Position numbers and translations under genes: made by a program. A stretch of 64,000 nucleotides of DNA. Origin: Pseudomonas sp. WS 5079 (GTDB taxonomy: Bacteria > Pseudomonadota > Gammaproteobacteria > Pseudomonadales > Pseudomonadaceae). The notes under the pieces were generated by a model. The model searched no databases. It had not been told where the DNA came from and saw only the letters and a list, made by a program, of their open reading frames with translations. Positions 44,601 to 54,052 of the stretch are shown in pieces (position 1 is the stretch's first letter; each line of letters opens with the position of its first letter). The stretch covers positions 372,001 to 436,000 of the forward strand of contig NZ_JAAQWN010000001.1 in NCBI RefSeq assembly GCF_012985465.1, read 5' to 3'.

Positions 44601-45839
44601 GACCACCCGATCAAGATGGGCATCAAACGCCGTGACCGCCTTGTTGATGTCCTCCTGCAAATAGCTGTCTTTGTGCGCGATTACCCCCTGCACCACCGCC
44701 CAATCCAGGGTCGCCGGGATACGGGTCGATGTGATAAGCGCCCACTGGGCGTCGGTGGTGGCTTGTTCGCTGAACTTGCCCGGCAGGTCAACCAACTCCT
44801 GGAAGCCCATGCTGCGCGACGAACCGGGCCGGATCGCCTCCGCCAAACTGACGCCGTGCTGGAAATTCACCCACACTGCCGATCCCTGATACGCAAGGTC
44901 GGCGGGCACATCACGTACGGAAAAATCGGCCGGGAACCGGGCGCGCAGAACGTAGGCCGCCAGATGCGCCTGGTCGGCGGACAACTGCCTGGAGTCGACC
45001 AGGTGCTGGCGAAATTGCGTCTTGATCGCCGGATAGCTTTGGTTCGCCAGGTCACGTGAAGCCAGATCAAAACCGGCAATATGCCCAGGTTTGCGCCCGT
45101 GCAATGGGTCCAGGCTCAAGGTCAGGGCCTTCACCAGCAACTTGACCTTTACCTGGGGAGCAATCACCCCATCGAGGGGAAACGGCGCACCGCCCAGGTG
45201 CCTCAACAACTGTTCAAGCAGCGCCTTGGCCTGGGGGGATTTGAGTATTAGCTCGAGCACGGCGGCCGGCGTGCCCTCGGCTTTGGCCAGGGCCTGTGGC
45301 GAGAGGCCCTCGGTCAACAGGCTGAGCAGGGGCTTTTTAGACGTGGCCTCCTGCTTGGCGACCCATGCCGCGATAGCGGGCTCAGTGCTCGGTTGCAGTA
45401 AACCGTCCACATCAGTGGCCCCATCATCCAGGCCCAGGGCAATTTCGCTGCGGGCATCTTGCGTGGCATCAAGCGCCGCCTGCACTTGCGCAGGCGTCTT
45501 CGGATCGGCCGGCACAACCCCATAGAACCTGAGCATGTTGTCCAGCCGATTGGTGCCTGGCTGGGTGGAGCCGTTGGGCGGGATCAACGGTGAATCTTTG
45601 TTGAGGAACAGGCTTTTATTCAGACCGTCGCCGGGGCCGTCCGATGTTTTGAGTTGGTGTAGCACCCGAGATATTTCGTCCAGATCCGCCAGTTTTCCGC
45701 GCAGTTGCGCCTGGTAAGAATCGGCTGTTTGCGTGGTCGGCTGCACTAGCGCCAGGCCGGAACTGGCCTGGGCGTTGGCCGGCTGCACGTGAGAAAGAGC
45801 GACAGCGGGAGGTGGGGCATTCAGGTGGACAGACGTCAT
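41673..45839 (-). CDS. Large toxin/effector-like protein with C-terminal Cys-His-Asp triad
   Basis: This is a 1388-residue protein with no signal peptide. The start at 45839 has AGAGG upstream; an in-frame ATG at 45923 would run through the promoter region. Residues 1-39 contain no acidic residue and are rich in Ala, Pro, Ser and Gln, with Val at position 4, like type III export signals. A hydrophobic/amphipathic region lies at about 715-775 (GVGQMVIPFWSGIENLVNG, then GLLTFASPAGKLAAGSVRLL), as in large Pseudomonas toxins. The C-terminus carries Cys1269 (TGAGNCDQMAKVAVD), His1295 (VKGHTFAVVGG) and Asp1324 (AWVVDPWAGIS), a transglutaminase/papain-like arrangement. Protease, deamidase or transglutaminase activity is inferred. 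It interrupts the glucan locus between PIG-L and glgB. Confidence 0.85.
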   Translation of the reverse strand: MTSVHLNAPPPAVALSHVQPANAQASSGLALVQPTTQTADSYQAQLRGKLADLDEISRVLHQLKTSDGPGDGLNKSLFLNKDSPLIPPNGSTQPGTNRLDNMLRFYGVVPADPKTPAQVQAALDATQDARSEIALGLDDGATDVDGLLQPSTEPAIAAWVAKQEATSKKPLLSLLTEGLSPQALAKAEGTPAAVLELILKSPQAKALLEQLLRHLGGAPFPLDGVIAPQVKVKLLVKALTLSLDPLHGRKPGHIAGFDLASRDLANQSYPAIKTQFRQHLVDSRQLSADQAHLAAYVLRARFPADFSVRDVPADLAYQGSAVWVNFQHGVSLAEAIRPGSSRSMGFQELVDLPGKFSEQATTDAQWALITSTRIPATLDWAVVQGVIAHKDSYLQEDINKAVTAFDAHLDRVVAATQQMAADVPMRKDYFERMEKGTSRTELLSMISPIFALYRHMSGEKITPSDIRYQYPVYDEDQFQGKFDQYLADTKVAYSQLIGSQLTQLPIKDRTALEQGDVTVFALRTKPGPGHETDEEKRAAVTRPAFILKAVHDGQTNYYEINPLKGIARRRDDLQPILEAYNPADKSYGKDFISVEHAADGVPSEELVVRNTRPDSRAEFKQQWAAYTAGKGPRPKSFSIVVPQQLAHFAATGNPSKSLVPRTFDSERSVAIAKAITTDLFYVDEDTLKQWAASDPARESAAHKNDEAFWERVKGVGQMVIPFWSGIENLVNGNTKQGIMELVVDGLLTFASPAGKLAAGSVRLLSQAGKIGVRALLPKFAPLVKKFAVSVARNLNPLDPVMPALNSVGSRLMKHGSLQLKEVQAGIAKFRQSAALELPGRGRYDITQQIPLTARPLAPGQTVRVAEGITSDQARVLHRRTHSDVVVGDDVYRYRPKNPESLIKLGGPSDTEPFEGFVLTCGVGGRRFKRDLGDLCYTKQIEPGGTPIFQDAQALEHRRLIPGAGPVKGPRTVIHEHRRYRVNEAGNQELLPMASTQPVTYKNRTSGTVVNEPDFGYDDFGVPRALNQETLVIKMDAISDLSNDQRVVRGLKIDHAGQQYVMVEGDTGVYFFAPLDGTGKLDFHRLTRSGPLDLEFIRRYDHYKDVYSFVAQGLPDNPLVVLPSLETLIKKIVADEPMSPAEIDHLVQVLRALPPEKQREVLMGVYAAGSNPGHVVVAAKPVRLSPINKPADFALLPTEQQNHLYAQGGSKAVEEQFQATGIRSANQQVPGLPAEVVRSQTATEMVGWLYTRTGAPNYSQMVLKTGAGNCDQMAKVAVDTINASGGNARIAQVKGHTFAVVGGPPGQPRSKGFTGPEWDEAWVVDPWAGISCKAADYPAQFKARMQEWSQSGRRILISDGGTPPRSVWSDPMEPRWIRATVDGEAQVFQ

Positions 45840-45875
45840 GGCCTTTCGCCTCTGGCAAGGATACACAGACACCCT

Positions 45876-45904
45876 TGTGTGGAGCGCCTGTAAGAAGATG
45901 CTCC
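45876..45904 (-). promoter_or_regulatory. hrp-box-like promoter of the toxin/effector-like gene
   Basis: On the minus strand, GGAGCA (45904-45899), 16 bases, then CCACACA (45882-45876) resemble the HrpL/RspL hrp box (GGAACC-N15/16-CCACNNA). The 3' half is perfect and the spacing correct; the 5' half matches four of six bases. It ends 37 bases before the start codon, a suitable distance. Confidence 0.35.
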
Positions 45905-45936
45905 AGAGGATTGGTAACAACATTCGTCAGATCATC

Positions 45937-45966
45937 CCAAGGAGCCGGCTGGCCGGCTCCTTGGGT
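45937..45966 (-). terminator. Near-perfect 30-base palindrome after glgB
   Basis: CCCAAGGAGCCGGC and GCCGGCTCCTTGGG form a 14-bp perfect stem with a two-base centre, directly after the glgB stop codon. Its core resembles a REP. No T run follows on the minus strand, so it may block RNA decay as much as terminate; it separates glgB from the toxin-like gene. Confidence 0.6.
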
Positions 45967-45967
45967 T

Positions 45968-48196
45968 TCATTCCTGGCCCAGGATCAGCACCCCCAGTGG
46001 CGGTAGATTCAACGCCAGTGACACCGGCTGCCCATGGCGCGGCTCGTCCTGGGTAAAGACTTCACCGCCATTGCCGTAGTTGGAGCCGGAATAGGTGTCG
46101 GCATCACTGTTGATCAGCTCTTTCCAAGTGCCGGCAAAGGGCACGCCCACCGTGTACGCCTCGCGGGGCACCGGGGTGAAGTTGGCCACCACCAGCACCG
46201 CCTTGCCGTCCTTGCTCCAGCGCAGCCAGGCATAGACGCTGTTGATCGCATCGTCGCCAATCAGCCACTGGAAGCCCTGGGGCGCGGCGTCCTGCTCGTG
46301 CAGCGCCGGCTCTTCGCGGTACAGGCGGTTGAGATCGCCCACCAGTTTTTGCACGCCGCGGTGCTCCGGGTATTGCAGCAGGTACCAGTCCAGTTGCTGG
46401 TCGTGGTTCCACTCGCGCCACTGGCCGAATTCACAGCCCATGAACAATAGCTTTTTGCCGGGGTGCATCCACATGAAGCTCAGGTAGGCCCGCAGGTTGG
46501 CGAATTTCTGCCAGCGGTCGCCGGGCATCTTGTCGATCAACGAGTGTTTGCCGTGCACCACTTCATCGTGGGAAATGGGCAGCACAAAACGTTCGGACCA
46601 GGCGTACACCAGGCCGAAACTCAGCTCATTGTGGTGATGGGCGCGGTACACCGGGTCTTGCTGGATGTAATGCAGCGAATCGTGCATCCAGCCCATGTTC
46701 CATTTGTAGTTGAAGCCCAGGCCGCCCTGCTGGGTCGGCTGGCTGACGCCCGGCCAGGCCGTGGACTCCTCGGCGATCACCAGGGCGCCGGGGGCTTCCA
46801 GGGCCACCACGTCATTCAAATGCCGCAGGAAGTCGATGGCTTCGAGGTTCTCGCGCCCACCGTGGCGGTTGGGCACCCACTCGCCGGCCTTGCGTGAATA
46901 GTCGCGATACAGCATCGACGCCACCGCATCCACCCGCAGCCCATCGATATGGAAATGCTTGAGCCAGTGCAGCGCCGAGGCCAGCATAAAACCGTGGACT
47001 TCGGTGCGCCCCAGGTTGTAGATCAGCGTGTCCCAATCCTGGTGGAAACCTTCCAGCGGGTTGCCGTACTCGTACAGCGCAGTGCCGTCGAACTGGGCCA
47101 GGCCGTGGGTATCGGTGGGAAAATGCGCCGGCACCCAGTCGAGAATGATGCCGATGCCTGCCTGGTGGCAGGCGTTGACGAAGGCGCCAAACTCATCCGG
47201 TGAGCCGAAGCGCGCGCTGGGCGCAAATTGCGACAGCGGCTGGTAGCCCCAGGAACCACCGAAGGGATGCTCCATGATCGGCATCAGTTCGATATGGGTA
47301 AACCCCAGTTGCTGCACATAGGGGATCAGCCGCTCGCCCAGCTCGCGCCAGCCGTATTGGAGTGACACTTCGCCCAATTCGTCGAGCTCGCACTGCCAGG
47401 AACCCACGTGCAGTTCATAGATCGACAACGGCGCACTGGGCGCCTGGCGTTCGCCACGGGTTCGCATCCAGGCTTCATCTGCCCAGTCCACTTGCAACGG
47501 CGCGGCGACTTTCGACGCCGTGTCGGGCGGCAACTGCGTGGCCAGGGCCATGGGGTCGGCCTTGAGCGGCAGGATGCCGCTGGCGCCGAGGATTTCGTAT
47601 TTGTAGGCGGCGCCCGGTTGCAGGCGCGGGATAAAGATCTCCCAGACCCCGGCGGGATGCCGCAGGCGCATCGGGTGGCGGCGCCCGTCCCAGATATTGA
47701 AGTCGCCGACCACCGAAACCCTGCGGGCATTGGGTGCCCACACGGCAAAACGCACGCCCTGGATACCCTCGACACTCATTACCTGGGCGCCCAGGCAACT
47801 GCTCAGGTCGCGGTGATTGCCCTCGGCAAACAGGTACAGGTCCATCTCGCCGAGCAACTGGCCGAAGCTGTAGGGGTCTTCGGTGATCTGCTCGCCGCCG
47901 GCCCATTGGATCTTCAGCAGGTAGCCCTGGCGCGTGGAGAAATGCCCGATAAACAAGCCAGGGACTGGGGTCGCGTCGAGGCTGCCGAGCACATCGCCGC
48001 TGTCGCGGGCCAGCACCAGGACGCTCAAGGCTTCCGGCAGGAATGCACGGATAACCTGGCCGCCCTGCTCATCGTCATGGGGGCCGAGGATCGCAAAAGG
48101 ATCCGGATGTTCGGCACGCACCAGGGCTTCGATATCCTTGGGCGCAGGCATGACAGCGAACTTCGATTGCAGCGGTTCTTTATGTGTAAAGCTCAT
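45968..48196 (-). CDS. glgB: 1,4-alpha-glucan branching enzyme
   Basis: This is a 742-residue GH13 enzyme that makes alpha-1,6 branches. The start at 48196 ([17 protein letters not shown]) follows GGGAGA; the longer frame to 48448 overlaps treS and is rejected. Two N-terminal beta domains ([33 protein letters not shown]) precede the barrel. The nucleophile is Asp423 ([17 protein letters not shown]), the acid Glu476 (VIAEESTAW), and [13 protein letters not shown] is the third conserved region. It acts on the GlgE product. It is the last gene of glgE-treS-glgB on the minus strand, 43 bases after treS. Confidence 0.97.
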   Translation of the reverse strand: MSFTHKEPLQSKFAVMPAPKDIEALVRAEHPDPFAILGPHDDEQGGQVIRAFLPEALSVLVLARDSGDVLGSLDATPVPGLFIGHFSTRQGYLLKIQWAGGEQITEDPYSFGQLLGEMDLYLFAEGNHRDLSSCLGAQVMSVEGIQGVRFAVWAPNARRVSVVGDFNIWDGRRHPMRLRHPAGVWEIFIPRLQPGAAYKYEILGASGILPLKADPMALATQLPPDTASKVAAPLQVDWADEAWMRTRGERQAPSAPLSIYELHVGSWQCELDELGEVSLQYGWRELGERLIPYVQQLGFTHIELMPIMEHPFGGSWGYQPLSQFAPSARFGSPDEFGAFVNACHQAGIGIILDWVPAHFPTDTHGLAQFDGTALYEYGNPLEGFHQDWDTLIYNLGRTEVHGFMLASALHWLKHFHIDGLRVDAVASMLYRDYSRKAGEWVPNRHGGRENLEAIDFLRHLNDVVALEAPGALVIAEESTAWPGVSQPTQQGGLGFNYKWNMGWMHDSLHYIQQDPVYRAHHHNELSFGLVYAWSERFVLPISHDEVVHGKHSLIDKMPGDRWQKFANLRAYLSFMWMHPGKKLLFMGCEFGQWREWNHDQQLDWYLLQYPEHRGVQKLVGDLNRLYREEPALHEQDAAPQGFQWLIGDDAINSVYAWLRWSKDGKAVLVVANFTPVPREAYTVGVPFAGTWKELINSDADTYSGSNYGNGGEVFTQDEPRHGQPVSLALNLPPLGVLILGQE

Positions 48197-48239
48197 GGTT
48201 TCTCCCACCTTGACGTTCGCGCGCTTGGACTGAACGTCA

Positions 48240-51200
48240 TTAATAACCTTGCAATAACCCGTGCAATCCGCGTAAGGGCACCGCCAACCAGGTCGGGCGG
48301 TTCTCTGCCTCGTAGGCCACTTCATACGCAGCCTTCTCCAGGCTGAACAGTGCCAGTGCCGCATCCGCCCCTTTGGCATCCTGCCAGCCATGCGCCAGTG
48401 TAGACGTAGCCTGTTGATACGCCTGGATAAATGCCTGGCGCGCTTCACTCAGGTAACGATCGGCGACACGCTGGCGTGCCGCATCGGCGTCGGCCGAGTG
48501 ATCCAGCCCCTGCCCTTGCACATTCAGGGCCATGGCGCCGGCATAGTCGAACGAGCGCAGTACGCCGCTGACGTCCTTGTACGGGCTGTGCTTGCCCCGG
48601 CGCTCGTGCAGCGGCCGTGCAGGTTCGCCTTCGAAGTCGATCAGGTAGGCATCGCCCTTGACCACCAGCACCTGGCCCAGATGCAAATCACCATGGACCC
48701 GGATGCGCAGACCACCCACCGTGGCTTTCGCCAGGTCCTGCACATGGTTGGCAATCGCCTTTTTTTGCCCCAGCAGTTGAGGGACCAACGCCTGGTCGGC
48801 GGGGTTCAATTGGGTTTGATGCTGTTTGAGCAACTGCAAGGCGCGTTCAATCTGCGCCCCCACTTGTTTGGCCCAGCCCTGGCTGTCCTTGACCGAGGTG
48901 ACTTCAGGCTTGAAGTCCGGGTTGGCCGTTGGCGCGGCCAGCACCTGGTGCATTTCCCCAAGCCGCTGGCCGAGCAACCCGGCGAAATCTGCCAGTTCAC
49001 CCAGGGCGTTGTAGTGCTGCTCCTGCTCGGAGATCGCTTCGGCCAGCTCGTCGCGGATCGCCCGCTCGAGGTTGTTCTGGGTCCAGGCCCAGGCGTCGCC
49101 CTGGTTACTGAGATAGCCTTGGGCAATCATCAACAGATTGTCCTCACCCGCGGCATCGCGCCGGATCACCGAGCCCAGCAATGGCGAGATATGCCTGTAG
49201 CCGGCGGCGGTCAGGTAGGCGCCCATTTCCAGTTCCGGGTGAACCCCGGCGCTGACTTTGCGGATCAACTTGAGCACCAGGCTTTCGCCGACCACCACTG
49301 AACTGTTGGACTGCTCGGCCGCCAGGTAACGCACTTGCAACTCATCGCCTACCGGCAAGTCGGCCAAGTGCGGGGTGGGTTCGAAACGAATCTCGCCGTC
49401 GCTACTGCTGAGCACCGTTTGGGCGCGCAGGCCGTCGATGACGGCACGGATATAGCTGTCGAGGCTGAAGGCATCGGTGATCAGGCCCACCTGGCGCACC
49501 CGGCGCACCCGGGCCAGGGCCAGTTGTTGCGGCAAGGCACTGGTGAACTGGTCTTCGCCGAGCAAGCCGAATGGCAGTTGGTAACGGCTGGTCTGCCCGC
49601 CGCTGGTCACTTCAATCTCGCTGAGCAATACCGGATGCTGGGCATCGCCAAAGCGCACGCCATAGGCGATATGCACGCGGTCGATGGCCGAGTCTTTATT
49701 GGCAAACCAGCGCCGGTTGGGCAGCCAGCTGGGCAACGAGGTCTGCTCCAGGGTGGTGCGGCACGGCGTTTCGAGCAACTCTTCGAGGCGTTTTTTCAGG
49801 ACCAGGGTTGTGAAGTCCGGCAGGCTTTGGGCCGGTTCCACATGCCAGCTGGGCATCTGGTTTTCGGTAGCCAGCACGAACCAGTAGAAGCCATAAGGAG
49901 GCAGGGTCAGGAGAAAATTCAGCTGGCCAATGGGCGGGAAGGCGTTGCCGCCGAGCATTTCCACCGGAACCATGCCGGCAAAGGCTGACAGGTCCAGCTC
50001 CGCCGCCTGGGCCGTGCGCGACACGTTGGCCACGCACAGGATGATTTCGTGCTTGCCATCGACGCCGGTGTACTCGCGGGTGTAGGCCAGGATCCGGCGG
50101 TTGCTCGGCGAGAGCATTTTCAGGCTGCCGCGCCCGAAGGCCTTGGACTGCTTGCGGATCGCCAGCATGCGCCGGGTCCAGTTCAGCAGCGAATGGGGGT
50201 CCTGGGCCTGGGTTTCGACGTTGACCGACTGGTAGCCGTAGAGCGGGTCCATGATCGGTGGCAGCACCAGGCTGGCCGGGTCGGCACGGGAAAACCCGCC
50301 GTTGCGGTCGATGGACCATTGCATCGGCGTACGCACGCCGTCGCGGTCGCCGAGGTAGATGTTGTCGCCCATGCCGATTTCATCACCGTAATACAGGGTC
50401 GGTGTGCCGGGCATCGACAGCAGCAGGCTGTTGAGCAGCTCGATGCGGCGCCGGTCGCGTTCCATCAGTGGCGCCAGGCGCCGGCGAATCCCCAGGTTGA
50501 TGCGCGCGCGGCGGTCGGCGGCGTAGTAGTTCCACAGATAGTCGCGCTCCTTGTCGGTGACCATTTCCAGGGTCAGCTCATCATGGTTGCGCAGGAAAAT
50601 CGCCCATTGGCAGTTGGCGGGAATTTCCGGGGTCTGGCGCAGGATATCGGTGATCGGGAAGCGATCTTCCTGGGCCAGAGCCATGTACATGCGCGGCATC
50701 AGCGGGAAGTGGAAGGCCATGTGGCATTCATCGCCGTCGTCGCCCTTCTGGTCGCCAAAGTACAGCTGGGTATCTTCCGGCCATTGGTTGGCTTCGGCGA
50801 GCAGCATGCGGTCGGGGTAGTTGGCGTCGATCTCGGCACGGATCTGCTTGAGTACATCGTGGGTTTCGGGGAGGTTTTCGTTGTTGGTGCCGTCGCGCTC
50901 GATCAGGTAAGGAATCGCGTCCAGGCGCAGGCCGTCGATGCCCATGTCCAACCAGTAGCGCATCACCGACAGCACGGCCTTCATGACTTGCGGGTTGTCG
51001 AAGTTGAGGTCCGGCTGGTGGGAATAGAAGCGGTGCCAGAAGTACTGGCCGGCGACCGGGTCCCAGGTCCAGTTGGACTTTTCGGTGTCGAGGAAAATGA
51101 TGCGGGTGCCGTCGTATTTCTGCTCGTCGTCAGACCACACGTAGAAATCCCGCGCGCTGGAGCCGGGCTTGGCCTTGCGCGCGCGCTGGAACCACGGGTG

Positions 51201-51554
51201 CTGGTCGGAGGTGTGGTTGATCACCAGTTCCGTGATCACCCGCAGGCCGCGCTTGTGCGCCTCGGCGATAAAGCGCTTGGCGTCGGCCATGGTCCCGTAG
51301 TCGCTGTGCACGCCACGGTATTCGGCGATGTCATAGCCATCGTCACGGCGTGGCGAGGGATAGAACGGCAGCAGCCAGATGGTGTTCACGCCCAGGTCGG
51401 CGATGTAGTCGAGTTTGGCGATCAGCCCGGGGAAGTCACCGATGCCGTCGTTATTGGAGTCGAAATAGGATTTGACGTGAACCTGGTAAATCACCGCATC
51501 TTTGTACCAGAGCGGGTCTTTGATAAAGGTGGCAGCCTTGGGTTTCTTCGCCAT
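48240..51554 (-). CDS. treS: Trehalose synthase fused to maltokinase
   Basis: This is a 1104-residue fusion. The TreS part (about 1-545) isomerises trehalose and maltose; it opens with [20 protein letters not shown], has nucleophile Asp212 ([16 protein letters not shown]), the acid in [11 protein letters not shown] and [12 protein letters not shown]. The C-terminal part (about 600-1104) is the Mak/Pep2 maltokinase that phosphorylates maltose to maltose-1-phosphate; its kinase-like catalytic segments are [13 protein letters not shown] (Asp956) and [10 protein letters not shown]. The fusion is common in proteobacteria with GlgE and channels trehalose to the GlgE substrate. A REPIN lies between this gene and glgE. 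Confidence 0.97.
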   Translation of the reverse strand: MAKKPKAATFIKDPLWYKDAVIYQVHVKSYFDSNNDGIGDFPGLIAKLDYIADLGVNTIWLLPFYPSPRRDDGYDIAEYRGVHSDYGTMADAKRFIAEAHKRGLRVITELVINHTSDQHPWFQRARKAKPGSSARDFYVWSDDEQKYDGTRIIFLDTEKSNWTWDPVAGQYFWHRFYSHQPDLNFDNPQVMKAVLSVMRYWLDMGIDGLRLDAIPYLIERDGTNNENLPETHDVLKQIRAEIDANYPDRMLLAEANQWPEDTQLYFGDQKGDDGDECHMAFHFPLMPRMYMALAQEDRFPITDILRQTPEIPANCQWAIFLRNHDELTLEMVTDKERDYLWNYYAADRRARINLGIRRRLAPLMERDRRRIELLNSLLLSMPGTPTLYYGDEIGMGDNIYLGDRDGVRTPMQWSIDRNGGFSRADPASLVLPPIMDPLYGYQSVNVETQAQDPHSLLNWTRRMLAIRKQSKAFGRGSLKMLSPSNRRILAYTREYTGVDGKHEIILCVANVSRTAQAAELDLSAFAGMVPVEMLGGNAFPPIGQLNFLLTLPPYGFYWFVLATENQMPSWHVEPAQSLPDFTTLVLKKRLEELLETPCRTTLEQTSLPSWLPNRRWFANKDSAIDRVHIAYGVRFGDAQHPVLLSEIEVTSGGQTSRYQLPFGLLGEDQFTSALPQQLALARVRRVRQVGLITDAFSLDSYIRAVIDGLRAQTVLSSSDGEIRFEPTPHLADLPVGDELQVRYLAAEQSNSSVVVGESLVLKLIRKVSAGVHPELEMGAYLTAAGYRHISPLLGSVIRRDAAGEDNLLMIAQGYLSNQGDAWAWTQNNLERAIRDELAEAISEQEQHYNALGELADFAGLLGQRLGEMHQVLAAPTANPDFKPEVTSVKDSQGWAKQVGAQIERALQLLKQHQTQLNPADQALVPQLLGQKKAIANHVQDLAKATVGGLRIRVHGDLHLGQVLVVKGDAYLIDFEGEPARPLHERRGKHSPYKDVSGVLRSFDYAGAMALNVQGQGLDHSADADAARQRVADRYLSEARQAFIQAYQQATSTLAHGWQDAKGADAALALFSLEKAAYEVAYEAENRPTWLAVPLRGLHGLLQGY

Positions 51555-51603
51555 TGGAAACTCCTGGAAAATTCAAAAAAATTGACAGACAGGACGTGGT
51601 CAA

Positions 51604-51692
51604 TGTGGGAGCGGGCTTGCCCGCGATAGCGCTGGATCAGTTGATGGATACGTGACTGACACACTGCTATCGCGGGCAAGCCCGCTCCCACA
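51604..51692. repeat. REPIN between treS and glgE
   Basis: TGTGGGAGCGGGCTTGCCCG begins the first REP (51604-51627); an inverted copy (51669-51692) lies 41 bases on. It sits in the 155-base gap between two genes of the same strand and may uncouple their mRNA levels. Confidence 0.9.
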
Positions 51693-51709
51693 GTTGATCT
51701 GCATCCGAC

Positions 51710-53683
51710 TCAAGACTGGGTGACGCGCCAGATGCCAAACGGCATATGGGGCTCGATGCGCATCCATTGGGTCTTGCCGTACCAGGTCCAGCGATGGCCA
51801 TTCATCAGGTCTTCGCCCTGCACCTGGGCGTCGTCCGGCAGGCCCATCTCCCACAGCGGCAACTCAAAATGCGCCTCCTGGGGGTTGAACGGGTCGAGGC
51901 TGACGGCGATCAGGATGAAGTTGCTGCCATCCTCGCTGCGCTTGCCGAAGTACAGGATGTTGTCGTTGAAGGCGTTGTAGAGCGTCAGGCTCAGGTGTGT
52001 CTGCAGCGCCGGGTTTTGCCGGCGGATGCGGTTGAGCTGGGCGATCTCGGCGATGATGTTGCCGGGGGCGCTGAAGTCCCGGGGGCGGATCTCGTACTTT
52101 TCCGAGTCCAGGTATTCCTCCTTGCCCGGCACTGGCGCGCTTTCACACAGTTCAAAGCCCGAGTACATCCCCCACAGGCCCGAGCCCATGGTGGCCAGTG
52201 CAGCGCGGATCAAAAAGCCCGGGCGCCCGGATTCATGCAGAAAGCCTGGGTTGATGTCCGGTGTATTGACGAAAAAGTTCGGCCGGTAGCACTCACGCCA
52301 GGGCGACTGGTTGAGTTGGGTGAAGTACTCGCTGAGTTCGGCCTTGGTGTTGCGCCAGGTGAAGTAGGTGTAGCTCTGGGAGTAACCGACCTTGCCCAGG
52401 CGCGCCATCATCGCCGGGGTGGTAAAGGCCTCGGCAAGGAAGATCACCTCGGGATGCTGGGCCCGTACATCGCTGATCAGCCATTGCCAAAATGGCAGCG
52501 GCTTGGTGTGGGGGTTGTCGACGCGGAAGGTCTTGACCCCCTCCTCGACCCAGCCCAGCACGATATCGCGCAACTCCAACCACAGGCTGGGGATCGCATC
52601 GGCGGCATAGAAGTCAACGTTGACGATGTCCTGGTATTTTTTCGGCGGGTTTTCCGCGTATTTGATCGTGCCGTCCGGGCGCCAGTTGAACCAACCTGGG
52701 TGTTGCTTGAGCCACGGGTGGTCCTGGGAGCACTGGATGGCAAAGTCCAGGGCGATCTCCAGGCCATGCTCGGCGGCGGCCGCTACCAGGCGGCGGAAAT
52801 CTTCGCGGGTGCCCAGTTGCGAATGGATCGCGTCGTGGCCGCCCTCCTCGCTGCCAATCGCATAGGGACTGCCGGGATCCTCGGGGCCGGCGCTCAGGGA
52901 GTTGTTCTTGCCCTTGCGGTGGCTGCGGCCGATGGGGTGGATCGGCGGGAAGTACAGCACGTCAAAGCCCATGTCGTGGATCATCGCCAGGCGCGAATGC
53001 ACGTCATTGAACGTGCCGTGGCGCGTCGGGTCATCGGTGATCGAGCGCGGGAACAGCTCGTACCAACTGGCAAACAGCGCTTGGGGGCGCTCCACATCCA
53101 GTGGATACACCGGGCTGATACTCAAGTAGGGGCGCAAATCGGCCTGAGCCATCAGCTGTGCACTGTGTTCGTGCAAAAACAGCGCGACCTGCTCGGTTTC
53201 CAACAGCCCGGACAGTTGGTGATGCAGTTGCTGCAAGTGCTCCTGCAGCTCACCTTCACTGCGTTCAGCCGCTTGCAGGACCTGCTGGCGGCCTTCCTGC
53301 AGCTCCAGGCTGACGGGAACCCCGGCGGTGTGTTTTTTACCCAGTTCATAGCAGAAACTGGCGAAATGATCGATCCAGGCCTCGATGCAATAGTGGTGCG
53401 GGCCCTGCTGGCTTACACCAAAGGTGCCTTCCCAGGTGTTGTTGCCCTTGTCTGCCATGACCGCGCTGTGCCAGTTGTCTTCACTCAACGACCGCCAGCG
53501 AATCAACACGGCCAACTGGTCATGCCCGTCGGCGAATACCTTGCTGGTAACGTGGATGGCTTGCCCTTGCACGGCCTTGACCGCGAATGCACCGGCATCA
53601 ATCACCGGCATGGTGTCTTCAATGGCGATCCTGGGCAGCAACAGTGCCTGGGACAGCGGTAATACGGGTATTTCAGCCGTCAT
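51710..53683 (-). CDS. glgE: Alpha-1,4-glucan:maltose-1-phosphate maltosyltransferase
   Basis: This is a 657-residue GH13_3 enzyme that extends alpha-1,4-glucan with maltosyl units from maltose-1-phosphate. The start at 53683 follows GGGGAG; longer in-frame starts up to 53869 lie in the promoter. Family motifs are YPLDVERPQALFASWYELFP and VLYFPPIHPIGRSHRKGKNN; the nucleophile is Asp389 (FRVDNPHTKPLPFWQW) and the acid Glu418 (IFLAEAFTTP), close to Asp394/Glu423 of the Streptomyces enzyme. An AlgU-type promoter lies about 90 bases upstream. It heads glgE-treS-glgB. Confidence 0.97.
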   Translation of the reverse strand: MTAEIPVLPLSQALLLPRIAIEDTMPVIDAGAFAVKAVQGQAIHVTSKVFADGHDQLAVLIRWRSLSEDNWHSAVMADKGNNTWEGTFGVSQQGPHHYCIEAWIDHFASFCYELGKKHTAGVPVSLELQEGRQQVLQAAERSEGELQEHLQQLHHQLSGLLETEQVALFLHEHSAQLMAQADLRPYLSISPVYPLDVERPQALFASWYELFPRSITDDPTRHGTFNDVHSRLAMIHDMGFDVLYFPPIHPIGRSHRKGKNNSLSAGPEDPGSPYAIGSEEGGHDAIHSQLGTREDFRRLVAAAAEHGLEIALDFAIQCSQDHPWLKQHPGWFNWRPDGTIKYAENPPKKYQDIVNVDFYAADAIPSLWLELRDIVLGWVEEGVKTFRVDNPHTKPLPFWQWLISDVRAQHPEVIFLAEAFTTPAMMARLGKVGYSQSYTYFTWRNTKAELSEYFTQLNQSPWRECYRPNFFVNTPDINPGFLHESGRPGFLIRAALATMGSGLWGMYSGFELCESAPVPGKEEYLDSEKYEIRPRDFSAPGNIIAEIAQLNRIRRQNPALQTHLSLTLYNAFNDNILYFGKRSEDGSNFILIAVSLDPFNPQEAHFELPLWEMGLPDDAQVQGEDLMNGHRWTWYGKTQWMRIEPHMPFGIWRVTQS

Positions 53684-53770
53684 CGAGCATCTCCCCTTAC
53701 GCCCCATGGACGCTCTTGTGCTTGATTGTCTGTGCAGCAGGCGGGCTCTTCCCGGGCGGGCCGTATAAGG

Positions 53771-53798
53771 TCCGAGCCCGGTGGCCGACGGAAAGTTC
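53771..53798 (-). promoter_or_regulatory. AlgU (RpoE-type sigma) promoter of glgE
   Basis: On the minus strand, GAACTT (53798-53793), 17 bases, then TCGGA (53775-53771) match the AlgU consensus GAACTT-N16/17-TCNNA. The start site near 53764 gives a leader of about 80 bases. This fits osmotic and envelope-stress induction of alpha-glucan and trehalose metabolism. Confidence 0.65.
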
Positions 53799-53883
53799 AG
53801 ATGGATGTGCCGCCACCGGGCGGGAATCAATCGGCCATGGCGGTTGTCCACCGATTGAGCAAAGCACAAACGAGGCCACCACG

Positions 53884-54042
53884 ATGAATATCCCGATTCC
53901 TGCCCAAACCCCTGACCCGAACATTGATAACCCTACCTTGCCGCCGACCGAGCCAGAGCCGATTCCTCAGCAGGAGCCGCCGCAAAGCGTGCCTGCGGCA
54001 AAGGAAGAACCGCCGACAACGATACCGCCGGTTATCGTGTAG
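53884..54042 (+). CDS. Short proline-rich protein
   Basis: This is a 52-residue protein: MNIPIPAQTPDPNIDNPTLP, then repeated P-x-E/P-x-P units (PTEPEPIPQQEPP) and a Pro/Thr end. A similar proline-rich peptide occurs upstream of glgE in other pseudomonads as far as I recall. There is no signal peptide or membrane segment; it is almost certainly unstructured. The start has only a weak ribosome site (GAGG at 53873-53876). It is divergent from glgE and convergent with mgtC. Function unknown. Confidence 0.55.
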   Translation: MNIPIPAQTPDPNIDNPTLPPTEPEPIPQQEPPQSVPAAKEEPPTTIPPVIV

Positions 54043-54052
54043 GCGCCCGCAG

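Noticed and set aside
51746..53662. 638-codon plus-strand frame opposite glgE, and a 526-codon frame opposite treS (50049-51629)
   Set aside because: Both are exact complements of conserved enzymes and have no independent start signals.
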